Shown here: positions 6,680-13,100 of the stretch, piece after piece
Position numbering within the stretch: position 1 is the stretch's first letter
Layout of the letters: every line of letters starts with the position of its first letter
Assembly (NCBI GenBank): GCA_009926295.1
Contig: RFPF01000052.1
Span: 1-15,211 of the forward strand
Length of the DNA stretch: 15,211 bases
Direction of reading: 5' to 3'
DNA from: Planctomycetia bacterium
GTDB taxonomy: Bacteria; Planctomycetota; Planctomycetia; Pirellulales; UBA1268
Position numbers and translations under genes: made by a program
Notes under the pieces: generated by a model
What the model was told of the DNA's origin: nothing
What the model saw: the letters and a program-made list of their open reading frames with translations, nothing else
Databases searched by the model: none

Positions 6680-7444
6680 TCACTGCCCGAGGGGGACGAA
6701 CACGAATCGCTGCTCGCCGCACTGGAACTGCGACGGGGCCGCGAGCCTCACCGGCGCCTCGATGCGAACCCACAGCCCGTTGAGCCCGCGGTTCTCGATC
6801 CGCCAGCCGGAGGCCGTGTGCCGGAGTTCGGCGTGCAGCGGGCTCACGAAGCGGTCGACGACTGCGACGTCGCATCCGCCTCGGCCGATCGTCGTCAGCG
6901 GCACGCGGCAGGGGTGCCGGGCGGCCTCGCCCTCGGAGCGGAGTTCGACGAGGCAGGCTTCCTGGCCGGGCGGTGCGTCGAGGCGGAACCGCGACGCCCC
7001 GAGTTGGATGCACGAGCCGTCGTGCAGCCGCGCCGCGAGCACGCGCACGAACGTGCCCCCGGTGCTGCCCAGGTCCGACAGGGTCCAGCCCGCTTCGGCG
7101 GACCGCTCGAGCATCGCGTGCCGCGGTGACATCGAGATGTCGTGGTGGATCAGGACGTCGCCGTCGGTGCGGCCGACGACCAGGCGATCGGCCCGCAGTC
7201 GCACCGTCTCCCCGTCCTCGCGGCCGTCGTCCACCACGTGCAGGAGCGCGAGCGGCCGCCTCACGACCGGGCGATACGACTCCGCCTCGGGCACCGCGGC
7301 CGGGGCGGGGGGCGGCGGTGCCGGCGCGGCGGGCGGCGCCGGCGGATGGGACTGCCCGAGGAGTTGGGCCCAACTGTCGAACGACTCCAGCAGCGTGGTC
7401 GCCGTCTGGTGGTCGGGCCCGCGCGGAGGATCGTGGCGGTGCAT
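6680..7444 (-). CDS. Two-FHA-domain protein
   Basis: A 254-residue cytosolic protein with two forkhead-associated domains, which bind phosphothreonine peptides. The N-terminal tail (1-62) has a Pro/Ala-rich linker. FHA1 (about 67-155) keeps all core residues: G91-R92, S106 and H109 (SPRHAML), then LSDLGSTGGTFV (122-133). FHA2 (about 168-250) has G187-R188, S201 and H204 (SPLHAEL) and N222-G223, but lacks the second GR/ST-rich loop, so phosphopeptide binding by FHA2 is less certain. No kinase or membrane segment is attached; a Ser/Thr kinase partner may lie elsewhere, as planctomycetes encode many. The ATG at 7444 lacks an obvious ribosome site. The long upstream extension in this frame is non-coding in composition and is rejected. 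Confidence 0.82.
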   Translation of the reverse strand: MHRHDPPRGPDHQTATTLLESFDSWAQLLGQSHPPAPPAAPAPPPPAPAAVPEAESYRPVVRRPLALLHVVDDGREDGETVRLRADRLVVGRTDGDVLIHHDISMSPRHAMLERSAEAGWTLSDLGSTGGTFVRVLAARLHDGSCIQLGASRFRLDAPPGQEACLVELRSEGEAARHPCRVPLTTIGRGGCDVAVVDRFVSPLHAELRHTASGWRIENRGLNGLWVRIEAPVRLAAPSQFQCGEQRFVFVPLGQ

Positions 7445-7517
7445 GGCGAGGTGTCCGAAGGCGGCCCCTGGACCGCCTGCACCAGTGTAGGGGTGGGAAC
7501 GCGTCGCCCCAAGCGGG

Positions 7518-7546
7518 CCGGTCGGCGGGCACGGCCCGCCGACCGG
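7518..7546. repeat. 13-bp perfect inverted repeat with a 3-base loop
   Basis: CCGGTCGGCGGGC (7518-7530) pairs perfectly with GCCCGCCGACCGG (7534-7546) around ACG. No T tract follows on either strand, so it is not a standard intrinsic terminator. It lies about 74 bases upstream of the FHA start, in the position of a leader hairpin or operator. Confidence 0.6.
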
Positions 7547-7659
7547 GCATCGCGCCACACAACCGCTACGACGCGCAACGTCCGACGGGTCCGCGAAGTG
7601 TCCACACGCCTCCACCGGCTGGAACTCCCGAGGATCGGACGGGCTTGATCCGCCGGTTC

Positions 7660-7685
7660 GCGCCGCGAATGGTTGCCCGCGGCGC
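7660..7685. repeat. 8-bp inverted repeat near the proposed promoter
   Basis: GCGCCGCG (7660-7667) and CGCGGCGC (7678-7685) are separated by 10 bases, overlapping the weak -10 candidate for the downstream small gene. In such GC-rich DNA, chance is a serious alternative. Confidence 0.35.
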
Positions 7686-7754
7686 AGGCACTCGCGCGCC
7701 GTCCGACGCCACGGCAGGCCGCGTCCGCCATCCATCAACGACAGGGGAATGACC

Positions 7755-8006
7755 ATGTACCTCGCTGCCGAGAAAGAACTGAGCCATCTCGGGGAAACCT
7801 GCGGCTGTGCCGATCACGACCACGACCTCGTCCACGAACTGAGCCGTCGCCTTGACTCGCTGTGGCGCTACGACCAGTACATCGCCAACGCGGAATGGCG
7901 AGAGGAACTCAAGCAGTTCTGGCGCGATGCGAAGGCCCAGGAGAAGCAGGCCATCCAGCGGCTCAAGGAACTGATCATCATGGAAGTGCGGAACGAATGC
8001 TTCTAG
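7755..8006 (+). CDS. 83-residue helical Cys/His-rich protein
   Basis: A small cytosolic protein that I cannot name. Two in-frame ATGs occur (7749 and 7755). The second is chosen because AGGGG sits 7 bases before it but only 1 base before the first. Near the N-terminus is a compact metal-ligand-like cluster CGCADHDHD (16-24). It is followed by mostly amphipathic helix, LVHELSRRLDSLWRYDQYIANAE (25-47) and WREELKQFWRDAKAQEKQAIQRLKELI (48-74), rich in Lys, Glu and Arg. The tail has one more Cys (ECF end). The charged-helix composition, the spacing and the strong ribosome site support a real gene. The layout resembles small planctomycete hypothetical proteins. Ferritin-like or metal-sensor roles are possible but not shown. 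It is convergent with the hydrolase gene. Confidence 0.7.
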   Translation: MYLAAEKELSHLGETCGCADHDHDLVHELSRRLDSLWRYDQYIANAEWREELKQFWRDAKAQEKQAIQRLKELIIMEVRNECF

Positions 8007-8042
8007 CGGGGCCGCCACGGCAGGCTGGGCGGGCGAGACAGG

Positions 8043-9224
8043 CTAGAGCAGTTCGGACAGCATCTCCATGAAAGCCTGGTATCTCTCCCGGTCTCGTTCC
8101 GAGTCCGCGGCGAACCGTGCGTTCGCGTCGAGCCAGGGCGGAATCTGGTCGAGCCTCTGGAATGCGGCCCTGTCCCGCTCCAGGGCCAGATCGACCAGCG
8201 GCCGGCAGAGGCGGTAGATTTCGCGATGCCTCCCGTTGACGAAGTATCCCTTTCCGAGGATCGCCTGCGTGCAGGCCACCATGTGCCCGCGGCCCTTCGC
8301 CCACCCATGCGATGCCGAAGGATTCTCGAACGGACTGCCCCACGTGCTTGCCGCGCGGGAGGCCTTGAGAAAACTGAATCCGCTCGCCTTGGACTGGCCC
8401 TGACTGCCTGCGAGGTCTTCGTTCGCGATCCTGCAATAGTGGTTGAGGGCGACGAGCGGCGGGTCGAACGCGATGTAGCCGAATCCCCGGGCCCGACAGT
8501 GCCATGCGAACATTTCTCGTGTCACGCGGCCCCGGGCTTCGCGGCTGCGGTCCACATCCTCGGAGTCGCCGCTCAACCCCGTGTAGACGCCGTATCCGTG
8601 GTCGCCTGGAATCTCGTACGTCGCGTGCTGGTTGGCCCGCAGCCCGTTGATGTTTCCCAGCGACGGCGCCTGCGGGGTGAAGCCCCAGAACGCCCGCGTC
8701 TTGCCGCGAAACTGCATGAGGGCTGTGAGATAGAAGTCGACGTTGTCGGGAACCGTGTTCGGGGCGGCGTCGGAGAGATTGTATCGCTCCTTCAGATCAT
8801 CCCGGCTTCCGCGGACTCCAAGTCTCCGCAGAAAATTACGGTCGGACTTGAGGTCGAACGAACCATCGTTCTGGATGTGGCCACCCTGCACGGGATCGAT
8901 CGCGAACACGAAGAGCCTCGCGTTGCGGAACCTGTGGCGCATGCAGTGCGCGAAGATGAGCGCCTGCACTCCTCCGCGGCTCATGCCCACGACGATCACC
9001 CGGTCGGGATCACCACCGGCTTCCACCACGCTCATCGCGTGCTGGACGACATTCGCCCAGCCGCTGCCGGTGGTGCCGCTCGTGCCCTTGAACTTGCCCA
9101 CGCCGTCGCAGAGGACCGGGTGATACCGCTGCAGGGCGAGTTCCGTCGCCCAGTCACGGTAGACATGCTTCGGGTCGTCGGCCTGCTGGTCGCTTCCTGC
9201 AAAAAAAATGGCGTAGTTCGGCAT
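8043..9224 (-). CDS. Alpha/beta-hydrolase-like protein of unknown role
   Basis: A 393-residue protein with an alpha/beta-hydrolase nucleophile elbow: VIVVGMSRGGVQALIFAHCM (76-95), with S82 in G-x-S-x-G. D110 in FVFAIDPV and H209 in IPGDHGYGVYTG are plausible remaining triad members. The opening NYAIFFAGSDQQADD... and the GVGKFKGTSGTTGSGWANVVQHA stretch (41-63) resemble the DUF2235/Tle1-like lipase layout, in which a phospholipase reads its first strand as '..F.DGT..'. The fit is loose and I do not assign a family. There is no signal peptide or membrane segment. The C-terminal half (220-393) is rich in Trp, Arg and His and unrecognised. The ATG at 9224 lacks a clear ribosome site; the TTG at 9254 is an alternative. 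It lies 97 bases downstream of tRNA-Val, a classic position for acquired genes. Confidence 0.6.
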   Translation of the reverse strand: MPNYAIFFAGSDQQADDPKHVYRDWATELALQRYHPVLCDGVGKFKGTSGTTGSGWANVVQHAMSVVEAGGDPDRVIVVGMSRGGVQALIFAHCMRHRFRNARLFVFAIDPVQGGHIQNDGSFDLKSDRNFLRRLGVRGSRDDLKERYNLSDAAPNTVPDNVDFYLTALMQFRGKTRAFWGFTPQAPSLGNINGLRANQHATYEIPGDHGYGVYTGLSGDSEDVDRSREARGRVTREMFAWHCRARGFGYIAFDPPLVALNHYCRIANEDLAGSQGQSKASGFSFLKASRAASTWGSPFENPSASHGWAKGRGHMVACTQAILGKGYFVNGRHREIYRLCRPLVDLALERDRAAFQRLDQIPPWLDANARFAADSERDRERYQAFMEMLSELL

Positions 9225-9321
9225 GGCTCTGCAGGGCGTCGCGAGATCATCCAAAAACTGGTGCCGTTCCGAATCTACCGTGATTCAAGGAGATTCGCCA
9301 GCGTTGGGGGAACCAAACGAA

Positions 9322-9395
9322 TGGGCGACGAGGGACTCGAACCCCCAACCCCCTCGGTGTAAACGAGGTGCTCTGACCAATTGAGCTAGTCGCCC
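9322..9395 (-). tRNA. tRNA-Val (anticodon UAC)
   Basis: The reverse complement folds as a complete cloverleaf. The acceptor is GGGCGAC/GTCGCCC with discriminator A, and the D arm is GCTC/GAGC with loop AATTGGTCA. The anticodon arm is CCTCG/CGAGG with loop TTTACAC, giving anticodon TAC. The variable loop has five bases, and the T arm is GGGGG/CCCTC (one G-U pair) with loop TTCGAGT. The 3' CCA is not encoded. It reads GUA and probably other valine codons through wobble. No promoter box with normal spacing precedes the 5' end, so it may be processed from a transcript that reads through from aspS. Confidence 0.95.
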
Positions 9396-9405
9396 TGTCT
9401 CTATC

Positions 9406-9434
9406 GCAAACGAGCCGTCCCTGGCCTCGTTTGC
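9406..9434 (-). repeat. 9-bp inverted repeat just upstream of tRNA-Val
   Basis: GCAAACGAG (9406-9414) and CTCGTTTGC (9426-9434) are perfect complements with an 11-base loop. It sits 11 bases before the mature tRNA 5' end on the minus strand, where it could act as a terminator for aspS or as a processing element. There is no T tract. Confidence 0.5.
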
Positions 9435-9441
9435 TCGGTCG

Positions 9442-9496
9442 GCCGGAGGCGACGCCAAGGGTTGCCTCGGCCTCCGGCGTCGCATCCGGCGACGCC
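9442..9496 (-). terminator. Overlapping hairpins after aspS (possible terminator or switch)
   Basis: Within 10 bases of the aspS stop codon (minus strand) lies GGCGTCGC (9476-9483 as written on plus), facing GCGACGCC (9489-9496) across five bases. The same GGCGTCGC can also pair with a second GCGACGCC at 9449-9456, and GCCGGAGGC (9442-9450) pairs with GCCTCCGGC (9470-9478). The folds are mutually exclusive. No clear U tract follows, so factor-independent termination is uncertain. Confidence 0.45.
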
Positions 9497-9504
9497 ATCG
9501 TGAT

Positions 9505-11298
9505 TCACCCTCCTGCTTTTTGGGACTCGGGTTTTGGTGGCACAACGACGCGGACGCCGAGTTCCACCAGTTGCCTCGTGTCGACCGGCGACGGGGCACC
9601 AGTCATCAGATCGCTCGCCTTCTGCGTCTTCGGAAACGCGATCACGTCGCGGATGCTGTCGAGCCTCCCGAAGAGCATCACCCAGCGGTCGATGCCCAGC
9701 GCGATCCCGCCGTGCGGCGGGGCCCCGCTCCGCAGGGCGTCGAGCAGGAAGCCGAACCGCTCTCGCGCCATCTCCGGCGAGATGCCGAGCAGCTTGAACA
9801 CCTTTTCCTGCGTGGCCCCGTCGTGGATCCGGATCGTGCCGCCCCCCGCCTCGGAGCCGTTGATCACGAGGTCGTAGGCGACGGCCCGGCAGGCCGCAGG
9901 GTCGCTCTCGAGAAGATCGAGGTCGCCCGGCCGCGGCGCGGTGAACGGATGGTGCATCGAAGCCCAGCCTCCGGTCTCCGTGTCACGGGCGAACATCGGA
10001 AAGTCGACCACCCAGGAAAAGTGCATCGCCTTGGGATCGAACAGACCGAGCTGGGCCCCGAGCCGCTTCCGCAGCATGTGCAGCGACTTGCACGTCACTT
10101 CGAACGAGTCGGCGACGATGAGGGCGAGATCGCCGGGCCCGCAGCCGAGCACGGTTTTCAGCCGGTCGGCGATCGCCGCGAGATTTTTCGCCACCGGGCC
10201 CGAGAAGCCTCCGTCGGGCTCGGCCTTCAGCCACACCAGTCCCTTCGCCCCCCCCTCCACGGCCACGGCCGTGAGGTCGTCGAGATCCTTCCGCGAAAAC
10301 TTCGCCGCCGCCCCGGGCACGCAAATCCCGCGGACCCGGCCGCCCGCCTCGACCGCCCCGCGAAACACGCGGAAGTCGCTCTCGCCGGCGAGCGCGGTGA
10401 GGTCCGTGATCTCGAGGCCGTAGCGGAGGTCGGGGGCGTCGTGGCCGAACCGCTCCATGCACTCGTCCCACGTGAGCCGCGGCAGCGGGAGCGCCACGTC
10501 GAGCCCGAGGATCTCGCGGGCCGTGCGCTTCACGAGCCCCTCGATCACGCCCATCACGTCGCTCGCCTCGACGAACGACATCTCGACGTCGAGCTGCGTG
10601 AACTCGGGCTGCCGGTCCGCCCGCAGGTCTTCGTCGCGGAAGCACTTCGCCACCTGCACGTAGCGGTCGAAGCCCGCCATCATCAGCAGCTGCTTGTAGA
10701 GCTGCGGCGACTGCGGCAGGGCGAAAAACGAGCCGTGCTCGAGCCGGCTCGGCACGAGGTAGTCGCGGGCCCCCTCCGGCGTCGAGCGGCCGAGCATCGG
10801 CGTCTCCACGTCGATGAAGCCCAGCTCGTCGAAATGATCGCGCATGATCTTCACGATCCGGCTGCGGAGGAACATGTTGTCCTGCATCGCCGGCCGGCGG
10901 AGGTCGAGCCAGCGGTGGGCGAGCCGCACCTCCTCACCGGGAAGGTCCGTCGCCCCGGGCTGGAACACGGGCGTCACGGCCTCGTTGAGAACCGTGAGCG
11001 TGCGGCACACCACCTCGACGGCGCCCGTCGAGAGCTTCGGGTTCGTCGTGCCCTCGGGCCGCGCGCCCACGACGCCCTCGACGGCCAGCACCCACTCCGC
11101 CCGCACCGCGCGGGCCGCGGCGAGTGCCTCCGGGGCGCTGTCCGGGCCGATCACCACCTGTGTCCTGCCCCAGCGGTCGCGGAGGTCGATGAAGATCACG
11201 CCCTTGTGGTCGCGCACGCGATCGGCCCAGCCGCAGAGCGTGACGCTCGTGCCGAGGTGCGCGGGGCGGAGTTCTCCACACGTGTGGGTTCGGAGCAC
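9505..11298 (-). CDS. aspS: Aspartyl-tRNA synthetase
   Basis: A class II aminoacyl-tRNA synthetase that charges tRNA with aspartate (ATP + Asp + tRNA). The bacterial type is about 590 residues and this one is 597. It opens with the family start LRTHTCGELRPAHLG and the OB-fold anticodon domain (CGWADRVRDHKGVIFIDLRD, 22-41). Motif 1 is around RSRIVKIMRDHFDELGFIDVETPML (145-169). Motif 2 (213-242, CFRDEDLRADRQPEFTQLDVEMSF) carries the ATP-binding Arg. The insertion (GAD) domain lies near 300-420, and motif 3 (530-539) is GGIALGIDRW followed by DVIAFPKTQ. The start is GTG at 11298, chosen by homology and a GAAAGG site nine bases upstream. His31 and Gly83 resemble nondiscriminating AspRS enzymes that also charge tRNA-Asn. 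It is the third gene of the dcd operon, 49 bases after the small membrane gene. Confidence 0.97.
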   Translation of the reverse strand: MLRTHTCGELRPAHLGTSVTLCGWADRVRDHKGVIFIDLRDRWGRTQVVIGPDSAPEALAAARAVRAEWVLAVEGVVGARPEGTTNPKLSTGAVEVVCRTLTVLNEAVTPVFQPGATDLPGEEVRLAHRWLDLRRPAMQDNMFLRSRIVKIMRDHFDELGFIDVETPMLGRSTPEGARDYLVPSRLEHGSFFALPQSPQLYKQLLMMAGFDRYVQVAKCFRDEDLRADRQPEFTQLDVEMSFVEASDVMGVIEGLVKRTAREILGLDVALPLPRLTWDECMERFGHDAPDLRYGLEITDLTALAGESDFRVFRGAVEAGGRVRGICVPGAAAKFSRKDLDDLTAVAVEGGAKGLVWLKAEPDGGFSGPVAKNLAAIADRLKTVLGCGPGDLALIVADSFEVTCKSLHMLRKRLGAQLGLFDPKAMHFSWVVDFPMFARDTETGGWASMHHPFTAPRPGDLDLLESDPAACRAVAYDLVINGSEAGGGTIRIHDGATQEKVFKLLGISPEMARERFGFLLDALRSGAPPHGGIALGIDRWVMLFGRLDSIRDVIAFPKTQKASDLMTGAPSPVDTRQLVELGVRVVVPPKPESQKAGG

Positions 11299-11347
11299 GC
11301 GACGGAGCCTTTCTTTGGTGATGGGGATGGGGCGCGGGAGAACCGGC

Positions 11348-11536
11348 TCACGACCCGAACGCGGCCATGACGAGCACCGCCACCGCGAGAAGGATCGAGA
11401 CGATGAGAGGGAGCGTGAACACGGGGAGGCTTCCCAGGACCGCGGCGGGCACGACGCCCGCGATCGCCAAGCCCGCCCACACCACGAACACGAAGGCCAT
11501 CCCGAAGGAGGACCAGGCAAGGAGTTTCTGCACCAT
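11348..11536 (-). CDS. 62-residue two-helix membrane protein
   Basis: A very small, strongly hydrophobic protein with two transmembrane segments (about 7-30, FGMAFVFVVWAGLAIAGVVP, and 39-60, VFTLPLIVSILLAVAVLVMAAF) and a short Pro-containing turn between them. The N-terminus is MVQKLLAW with a single lysine. It sits 9 bases after the dcd stop codon and 49 bases before aspS on the same strand, within a probable operon. There is no visible Shine-Dalgarno sequence, which suits translational coupling to dcd. I recognise no family. The regular hydrophobic pattern, with no stop codon across the operon gap, supports a real gene over chance. Confidence 0.6.
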   Translation of the reverse strand: MVQKLLAWSSFGMAFVFVVWAGLAIAGVVPAAVLGSLPVFTLPLIVSILLAVAVLVMAAFGS

Positions 11537-11545
11537 AGGCTGCCG

Positions 11546-12161
11546 CTACTTCGCCACGCGTTGGACCAGCCGCTGGCCGAACAGGCCGGCCGCCGGCCGC
11601 TCCGCCGTGAAATCGAGGTGCAACTGCTGGTCGGCGTCCTCCCCGGAGAGCTCGCGGAAGAGCATGCTCGGCTGGATGTCGCGATTGTGCTGGTACTTGT
11701 CGCTCGCGTACTCGGTGATGTCACCCGTGATCTGGTGGAAGAAGATCTGGCAGATCGGCACGCCGGGATAGATCTTCACCGGCTGCACGGCGAACATCTC
11801 GAGCGTCCAGTAGCCGCAGAAGCCGACGTCGCCGAAGCCGGCCGTCACGTGGACGAACAGCCCGAGGCGCCCGATCGAGCTGCGGCCTTTCGATCATCGG
11901 CACGAGGTTGTGCGTTTCCGTGCGCTCGGCGGTGCGGCCGAGGTAGAGCTGGTTGGGCGTCAGCACCAGGCCATCGGCGGGGATCTTCACCCGCTCCACG
12001 CGGTTGCTCTTCCGCATGTCGAGCACCACCTCCTCGTACACGAGGAGTTCGTCGTGCAACGAAAGGTTGTAACTGTTCGGATTGAGCCGGGCGTCGTCGA
12101 ACGGGTCGATGACGATGTTGCCGCCGAGGTGCTTCTTGATCTCGTTGCCGGAGAGGATCAT
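11546..12161 (-). pseudogene. dcd: dCTP deaminase, frameshifted
   Basis: Encodes dCTP deaminase (dCTP to dUTP plus ammonia, first step of dTTP supply), broken by one extra base. From the ATG at 12161, frame one reads MILSGNEIKKH, then LGRTAERTETHNLVPMIE (74-91), and then goes out of frame. Reading on in the next frame after dropping one base gives GRSSIGRLGLFVHVTAGFGD and then GYWTLEM. This is the family's conserved substrate and active-site block, including the catalytic-type Glu. The extra base is one A of GAAAGG, a T in 11888-11890 on the plus strand. Without it the gene is 204 residues, a normal Dcd length. A sequencing or assembly error is the simplest cause; a true mutation or programmed +1 shift is possible. 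Neighbours: own promoter upstream, then the small membrane gene and aspS. Confidence 0.9.
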
Positions 12162-12212
12162 GGGTGGTTCCGGAGTGCGGTGGCGGGGGAGGCAGGAACC
12201 GAACGCCCGCGG

Positions 12213-12241
12213 ATTGTACGCTTTCGCGCCGGGGCTGTCAG
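12213..12241 (-). promoter_or_regulatory. Sigma-70-like promoter for the dcd-aspS operon
   Basis: On the minus strand, CTGACA (12241-12236) and TACAAT (12218-12213) are separated by exactly 17 bases, one mismatch from consensus at each box. The start would lie near 12206, about 45 bases before the dcd ATG. The -35 box overlaps the stop codon of nth (12238-12240). This is the best promoter in the window. Confidence 0.65.
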
Positions 12242-13023
12242 TGATCGCCACTCCGTCCCGCGGCCCGCGGCCGCCGGCTGGCGGCTTTACGCTGCCGGGC
12301 GGGCGGCACGCCCACCCGCGGGCAGAGATCGGCCAGCGGGCAGTCGTCGCAGCGTGGCGACCGTGACGGGCACACGGTGCGCCCGTGTTCGATGAGGCGG
12401 TGGCTGAAGGCGATCCAGTGATCGCGGGGCACCACCTTCACGAGGTCGCGTTCCGCCCGCACGGCGTCGGCGTGGCGGGTAAGCCCCAGCCGGCGCGAGA
12501 TGCGGCCCACGTGGGTGTCGACGACCACGCCCTCCGCCTGGCCGAATCCGCTGCCGAGCACCACGTTGGCCGTCTTCCGCCCCACCCCCGGCAACCGCAC
12601 CAGGTCGGCGAGAACGCGGGGCACCTCGCCGCCGTGCCGCTCGACGAGCCCCAGGCAGCAGCCTCGGATGTTCCTCGCCTTGGCCCGATAGAAGCCGGTG
12701 CTCTTGATCACGGCCTCGAGGTCGCGCTGCCTGGCCGCCGCCAGCGCCGCGGCCGTGGGCCAGCGGCTGAACAGCTCTCCGGTGACCATGTTCACCCGCT
12801 TGTCGGTGCACTGGGCGGAGAGGATCGTCGCCACGAGGAGTTGGAACGGGCTGGTGAATGCCAGGGAGCAGTCGGCCCGGGGGTGGGCCCGTGCCAGCCG
12901 CTCCGCGATCGCCGCCGCCCGTTCGCGCCGGGCTGCGGCCGACTCGCGGCCGGGGCGCCGCACGCCGCCGGCCCCCCCGGAGCGGTCGAGACTGCTACCA
13001 TTGCTGTGCGGCGTGTGTTTCAC
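12238..13023 (-). CDS. nth: Endonuclease III
   Basis: A bifunctional DNA glycosylase/AP lyase that removes oxidised pyrimidines in base-excision repair. The helix-hairpin-helix LPGVGRKTANVVLG (144-157) holds the catalytic Lys150, and catalytic Asp169 is in VVDTHVGRISRRLG (167-180). The [4Fe-4S] loop is complete: C218-x6-C225-x2-C228-x5-C234. The family block FTSPFQLLVATILSAQCTDKRVN (56-78) is clear. As given, from GTG 13023, it has 261 residues. An alternative GTG at 12963 has GGGGGG upstream and would give a more typical length of 241, so the N-terminal 20 residues are doubtful. The tail is basic (RQRKAASRRPRAAGR). The stop overlaps the -35 box of the next operon. An exact copy of its internal bases 12561-12642 recurs inverted at the window end. 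Confidence 0.95.
   Translation of the reverse strand: MKHTPHSNGSSLDRSGGAGGVRRPGRESAAARRERAAAIAERLARAHPRADCSLAFTSPFQLLVATILSAQCTDKRVNMVTGELFSRWPTAAALAAARQRDLEAVIKSTGFYRAKARNIRGCCLGLVERHGGEVPRVLADLVRLPGVGRKTANVVLGSGFGQAEGVVVDTHVGRISRRLGLTRHADAVRAERDLVKVVPRDHWIAFSHRLIEHGRTVCPSRSPRCDDCPLADLCPRVGVPPARQRKAASRRPRAAGRSGDH
12561..12642. repeat. Partner copy of the terminal inverted repeat (inside nth)
   Basis: This segment of nth matches the window's last 82 bases exactly in inverted orientation. Here it lies in a full reading frame that encodes the helix-hairpin-helix and its approach, so this is the authentic copy. Confidence 0.85.
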
Positions 13024-13100
13024 GGCGGCGTGGTGGAGTGATGGCGAGATTTCCGGCCTCGCGGCCCCGGCGGCCGACCCCCAGCGAACGAAGGTGTCCC

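Larger units (their letters stand above)
7445..7754. other. 310-bp divergent intergenic region with two inverted repeats
   Basis: This gap separates the starts of the FHA gene (minus) and the 83-residue gene (plus). It holds two strong inverted repeats, listed separately. It also holds a weak promoter-like pair for the plus strand: TTGATC (7645-7650) and AATGGT (7668-7673), 17 bases apart. Translations across it are Arg/Pro/Gly-rich in every frame and lack ribosome sites, so I see no gene. Confidence 0.5.

Noticed and set aside
8043..9224. Calling the hydrolase a type VI secretion effector
   Set aside because: No secretion genes, adaptor or immunity gene is nearby, and the family match is loose.
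9270..9297. CGAATCT/AGATTCG inverted repeat downstream of tRNA-Val as its terminator
   Set aside because: Seven-base stem with a 14-base loop, and the T run lies several bases away; too weak to call.
9520..11370. 616-residue plus-strand reading opposite aspS
   Set aside because: It mirrors aspS, is rich in His/Arg/Gly as antisense GC-rich shadows are, and has no recognisable domain.
11880..11895. Programmed +1 frameshift as the normal expression mode of dcd
   Set aside because: dCTP deaminases are not known to me to need frameshifting, and the simple one-base insertion in an A run fits error or mutation; kept only as a remote alternative in the finding.
12858..13040. Longer N-terminal extension of the DUF309 protein
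   Set aside because: It overlaps the 5' end of the divergent nth gene, has Arg/Pro-rich composition and no ribosome site.
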